Made by a program: the position numbers and the translations under genes. From positions 21,251-29,813 of the forward strand of contig CAJUCK010000001.1 in NCBI GenBank assembly GCA_910585395.1: a stretch of 8,563 nucleotides of DNA. Direction: 5' to 3'. This DNA comes from an uncultured Lachnospiraceae bacterium (GTDB taxonomy: Bacteria > Bacillota > Clostridia > Lachnospirales > Lachnospiraceae). Under the pieces are notes generated by a model. The model searched no databases. It was not told the DNA's origin and saw only the letters and a program-made list of their open reading frames with translations. Of the stretch, positions 6,370-8,563 are shown in pieces (positions within the stretch are counted from its first letter, which is position 1; the number at the start of each line of letters is the position of its first letter).

Positions 6370-7754
6370 TCGAAAGATATTTTAAGCCAATTATGGATCA
6401 TAAAATGGATTTACAGGAAAGAACATTTCGCCTGGTAACAGGGTTTACCATTACCGCGTTGGTGCTTATGCTGCTGGGAGGTCTGATTACTGGGGAAAAC
6501 ACAGAAAGCCTGCTGCTTTTATCGGGGTGTATTGTTCTTGTTATGCTCACCACAGCAGTTTGTATTTCCAGAAAACAGACGCATACAGGCGCAGCCCTGG
6601 TGGCGCTTTTTCTCCTGATATTCTTTTTCCTAAATTTTTTTGCCTCTGGAGGTATGTACGGCGGCACCCCGCTGTGGCTGGCATTTTTCTTTGTGTATGT
6701 CAATCTGACCCTGCAGGGAGTAAGGAGACTGATCTTTTTAGGGGGCTGTGTATCTGCAACGGTTTTGTGCTATTATGTTGACTATCTGCATCCAGAATAT
6801 ATCATAGCGCATACGATAAATGTTGCGCATATGGATTCTGCAGTGGCAGTAATTTTAGTGGGAAGCCTCACAGGGGCTATGATACTGTTCCAGAACTATA
6901 TTTATCAGGAAGAAACCCGGATTACCAATGAGCAGAAACGGGAAATTCAGGAGTTAAGTGAAGCAGAGAATCATTTCTTTTCCAGTATGAGTCATGAAAT
7001 ACGTACTCCGATTAATACAATTATCGGTTTAAATGAGATGATACTGCGCAGTGATGTGTCAGATGAGGTTGCTGAGAATGCAAAAAACATCCAGGGCGCC
7101 AGTAAAATGCTGCTGACTATCATCAATGATATTTTGGATATGTCTAAGATTGAATCTGGAAAAATGGATATTGTCAATGTTTCTTATGAGACGGGTGTCT
7201 TTTTCTCAGATATTATCAATATGATATGGATTAAAGCACAGGAAAAAGACCTGCAGTTTCATCTTGATATAGATTCTTCCATACCAAGCCAGCTCTGCGG
7301 AGATGAGGTGCGCATCAAGCAGATTTTGGTAAATCTCTTAACGAATGCCATTAAATATACCAGTGAAGGGTCTGTCACCCTGTCTGTCCGCTGTGAACGC
7401 AGAGGTGTGAACCGTGTACGGGTATATTATTCTGTACAGGATACGGGGTTGGGAGTAAAACAGGAAGATATTCCGCATCTGTTCAGTGCTTTTAAGCGGA
7501 TAGATGAGGAGAAGAACCGGTATATTGAAGGAACAGGTCTGGGTTTAAGCATTGTAAAACAGCTTGTGGATTTGATGGATGGTGAAATCAATGTGAACAG
7601 CGTTTACACCAAAGGCACCACATTTCTTGTGACGCTGGATCAGGATATTATAGAAGAAAAAGAACTGGGAACCTTTACCCTCGAATCCCGTGGAAAATTG
7701 GCGGCAGGGTACAGTATAAACAGAGCTTTGAAGCGCCAAAAGCACATCTTTTGA
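6366..7754 (+). CDS. Hybrid histidine kinase 2, sensor and kinase part (frameshifted from its receiver-DegV part)
   Basis: Residues 20-178 hold about six hydrophobic segments (roughly 25-43, 48-66, 76-94, 104-118, 121-140, 158-176) with a conserved-looking FFASGGMYGGTPLW stretch (91-104) between TM3 and TM4. I believe this multi-TM module is shared with other clostridial kinases and diguanylate cyclases, but its ligand is unknown. A coiled linker (180-202) leads to HisKA with His210 in SMSHEIRTP, then HATPase with Asn327 in LTNAIKY, DTGLGV (359-364) and EGTGLGLSI (388-396). All kinase motifs are intact. The frame then runs to TGA at 7752-7754 through a tail (GYSINRALKRQKHIF) unlike the family, while the expected receiver continues in the -1 frame. 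As read, the 462-residue product would be a membrane kinase without its receiver. The GTG start overlaps the upstream stop and has a very strong ribosome binding site. Confidence 0.88.
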   Translation: MIERYFKPIMDHKMDLQERTFRLVTGFTITALVLMLLGGLITGENTESLLLLSGCIVLVMLTTAVCISRKQTHTGAALVALFLLIFFFLNFFASGGMYGGTPLWLAFFFVYVNLTLQGVRRLIFLGGCVSATVLCYYVDYLHPEYIIAHTINVAHMDSAVAVILVGSLTGAMILFQNYIYQEETRITNEQKREIQELSEAENHFFSSMSHEIRTPINTIIGLNEMILRSDVSDEVAENAKNIQGASKMLLTIINDILDMSKIESGKMDIVNVSYETGVFFSDIINMIWIKAQEKDLQFHLDIDSSIPSQLCGDEVRIKQILVNLLTNAIKYTSEGSVTLSVRCERRGVNRVRVYYSVQDTGLGVKQEDIPHLFSAFKRIDEEKNRYIEGTGLGLSIVKQLVDLMDGEINVNSVYTKGTTFLVTLDQDIIEEKELGTFTLESRGKLAAGYSINRALKRQKHIF

Positions 7755-8563
7755 TTGTGGATGATAATGAGATGAATCTTGTGGTGGCAAAGAAGCTGCT
7801 GGCAGAGACCAAGATTCAGATTGACACTGCTGGAAGTGGCGCAGAATGTTTGAAATACACATTGAGGAAACGTTATGACGGGATATTGATGGATCATCTG
7901 ATGCCTGAGATGGATGGGATTGAGTGCTTCCACTCCATACGCAGCCAGCTGGGAGGGCTGTGTCAGGATGTGCCAGTAATTGCGCTTACGGCAAATGCAG
8001 GCAGCGCAAATCAGCTTCTATACAAAAATGAAGGATTTAATGGGTACCTGGCGAAGCCTGTGAGCGGAGCTCTGTTGGAAGCAGCCGTGTTAAATATTCT
8101 GCCGAAAGAGCTGGTAATGCTTTCAGAAGAGTCCATGCAGTCAGAAATCGGAAAAGATGTGTTGATGTTTGACCAGAGGAAAAGTGTTTCACTTATGATA
8201 ACCACAGACAGTGTATCAGACCTTCCAGAAGAACTGCTGGAGCGAATGGGGATTTCTGTGCAGCCTTATTATGTATGTACCGATTACGGACGTTTTCTGG
8301 ATGGAAGAGAACTGGAGACAGACGACCTGCTGCTCTATCTGGCAGGTGGAAACCACGGGGCTTCTAAAGCGCCAGATGTGGAAGATTATGTAAACTTTTT
8401 TGCAGAGAAACTGACGGAGGCCCAAAATGTGATCCATATCACTATGGCAAGATATGCCAGTGAAGGGTATGAGCATGCTTTAGAAGCTGCGAAATCTTTT
8501 GAAAATGTGACAGTATTAGATTCTGGGCATCTGTCCAGCGGCATGGGAATTACCGTGCTCTAT
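7712..8563 (+). CDS. Receiver plus DegV-domain part of hybrid kinase 2 (frameshift continuation, cut by the window edge)
   Basis: This frame is open from 7586 to the window end. Resemblance to the receiver family begins near 7712 with QYKQSFEAPKAHLLIVDDN, the usual linker and start of kinase-attached receivers. The receiver (about 7742-8100) has the acidic pair at 7760-7765, acceptor Asp at 7892-7894 in LMDHLMPEMDG, Thr at 7988 and Lys at 8054, so it should be phosphorylatable. After a linker of roughly 28 residues, about 8186 onward reads as the N-terminal part of a DegV/FakB fatty-acid-binding domain: MITTDSVSDLPEELLE, then GRFLDGRELETDDLLLYL, ASKAPDVEDY, a stretch at the usual SSxLSGT site and VLDSGHLSSGMG. 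About 126 residues of a domain usually near 280 are visible. DegV proteins bind fatty acids and, as FakB, present them to fatty acid kinase. Here the domain is probably sensory or regulatory. No ribosome binding site precedes any start in this frame, so it belongs to the kinase gene at 6366. Confidence 0.85.

Overview
The window looks like a chromosomal segment of a Gram-positive anaerobe of the Clostridia, most likely Lachnospiraceae (Blautia/Dorea/Roseburia-like). This rests on moderate GC by eye, strong AGGAGG-type ribosome binding sites, a DUF951 protein, a sirtuin with a four-cysteine zinc site, and large six-TM hybrid histidine kinases of a style common in that family. The taxonomy is inference, because there is no rRNA or marker gene. 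All genes are on the plus strand. I see no tRNA, rRNA, insertion sequence or CRISPR, and no gene-free stretch longer than 300 bases.

Left part (1-1665). The C-terminal part of a MacB/FtsX-type ABC transporter permease runs in from the left edge. A hotdog-fold acyl-CoA thioesterase follows, closed by a clear intrinsic terminator (1630-1665).

Right part (about 1700-8563). A candidate promoter opens what looks like one long co-directional signalling operon with short gaps or overlaps: an NAD-dependent sirtuin deacylase (1773-2513); a small DUF951 protein (2526-2723); a response regulator with receiver and intact HD-GYP c-di-GMP phosphodiesterase domains (2744-3763); a six-TM hybrid histidine kinase with HisKA, HATPase, pseudo-receiver, receiver and Hpt modules (3812-6369); and a second six-TM hybrid kinase (6366 to beyond the right edge) whose receiver is followed by a DegV/FakB-type fatty-acid-binding domain. 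The HD-GYP regulator has no dedicated simple kinase beside it, so the two hybrid kinases, one of them carrying an Hpt, are its natural candidate phosphodonors.

Two things stand out. First, the receiver-DegV fusion on a histidine kinase would join lipid binding to a phosphorelay next to a c-di-GMP phosphodiesterase. Second, both hybrid kinases are interrupted by a frameshift in the same direction (-1, equal to one missing base): the first just before its H-box (about 4355-4382), the second just before its receiver (about 7686-7711). Long, motif-rich reading frames continue after both breaks. They are therefore recent mutations, sequence errors or, less likely, recoding sites, not old decay.
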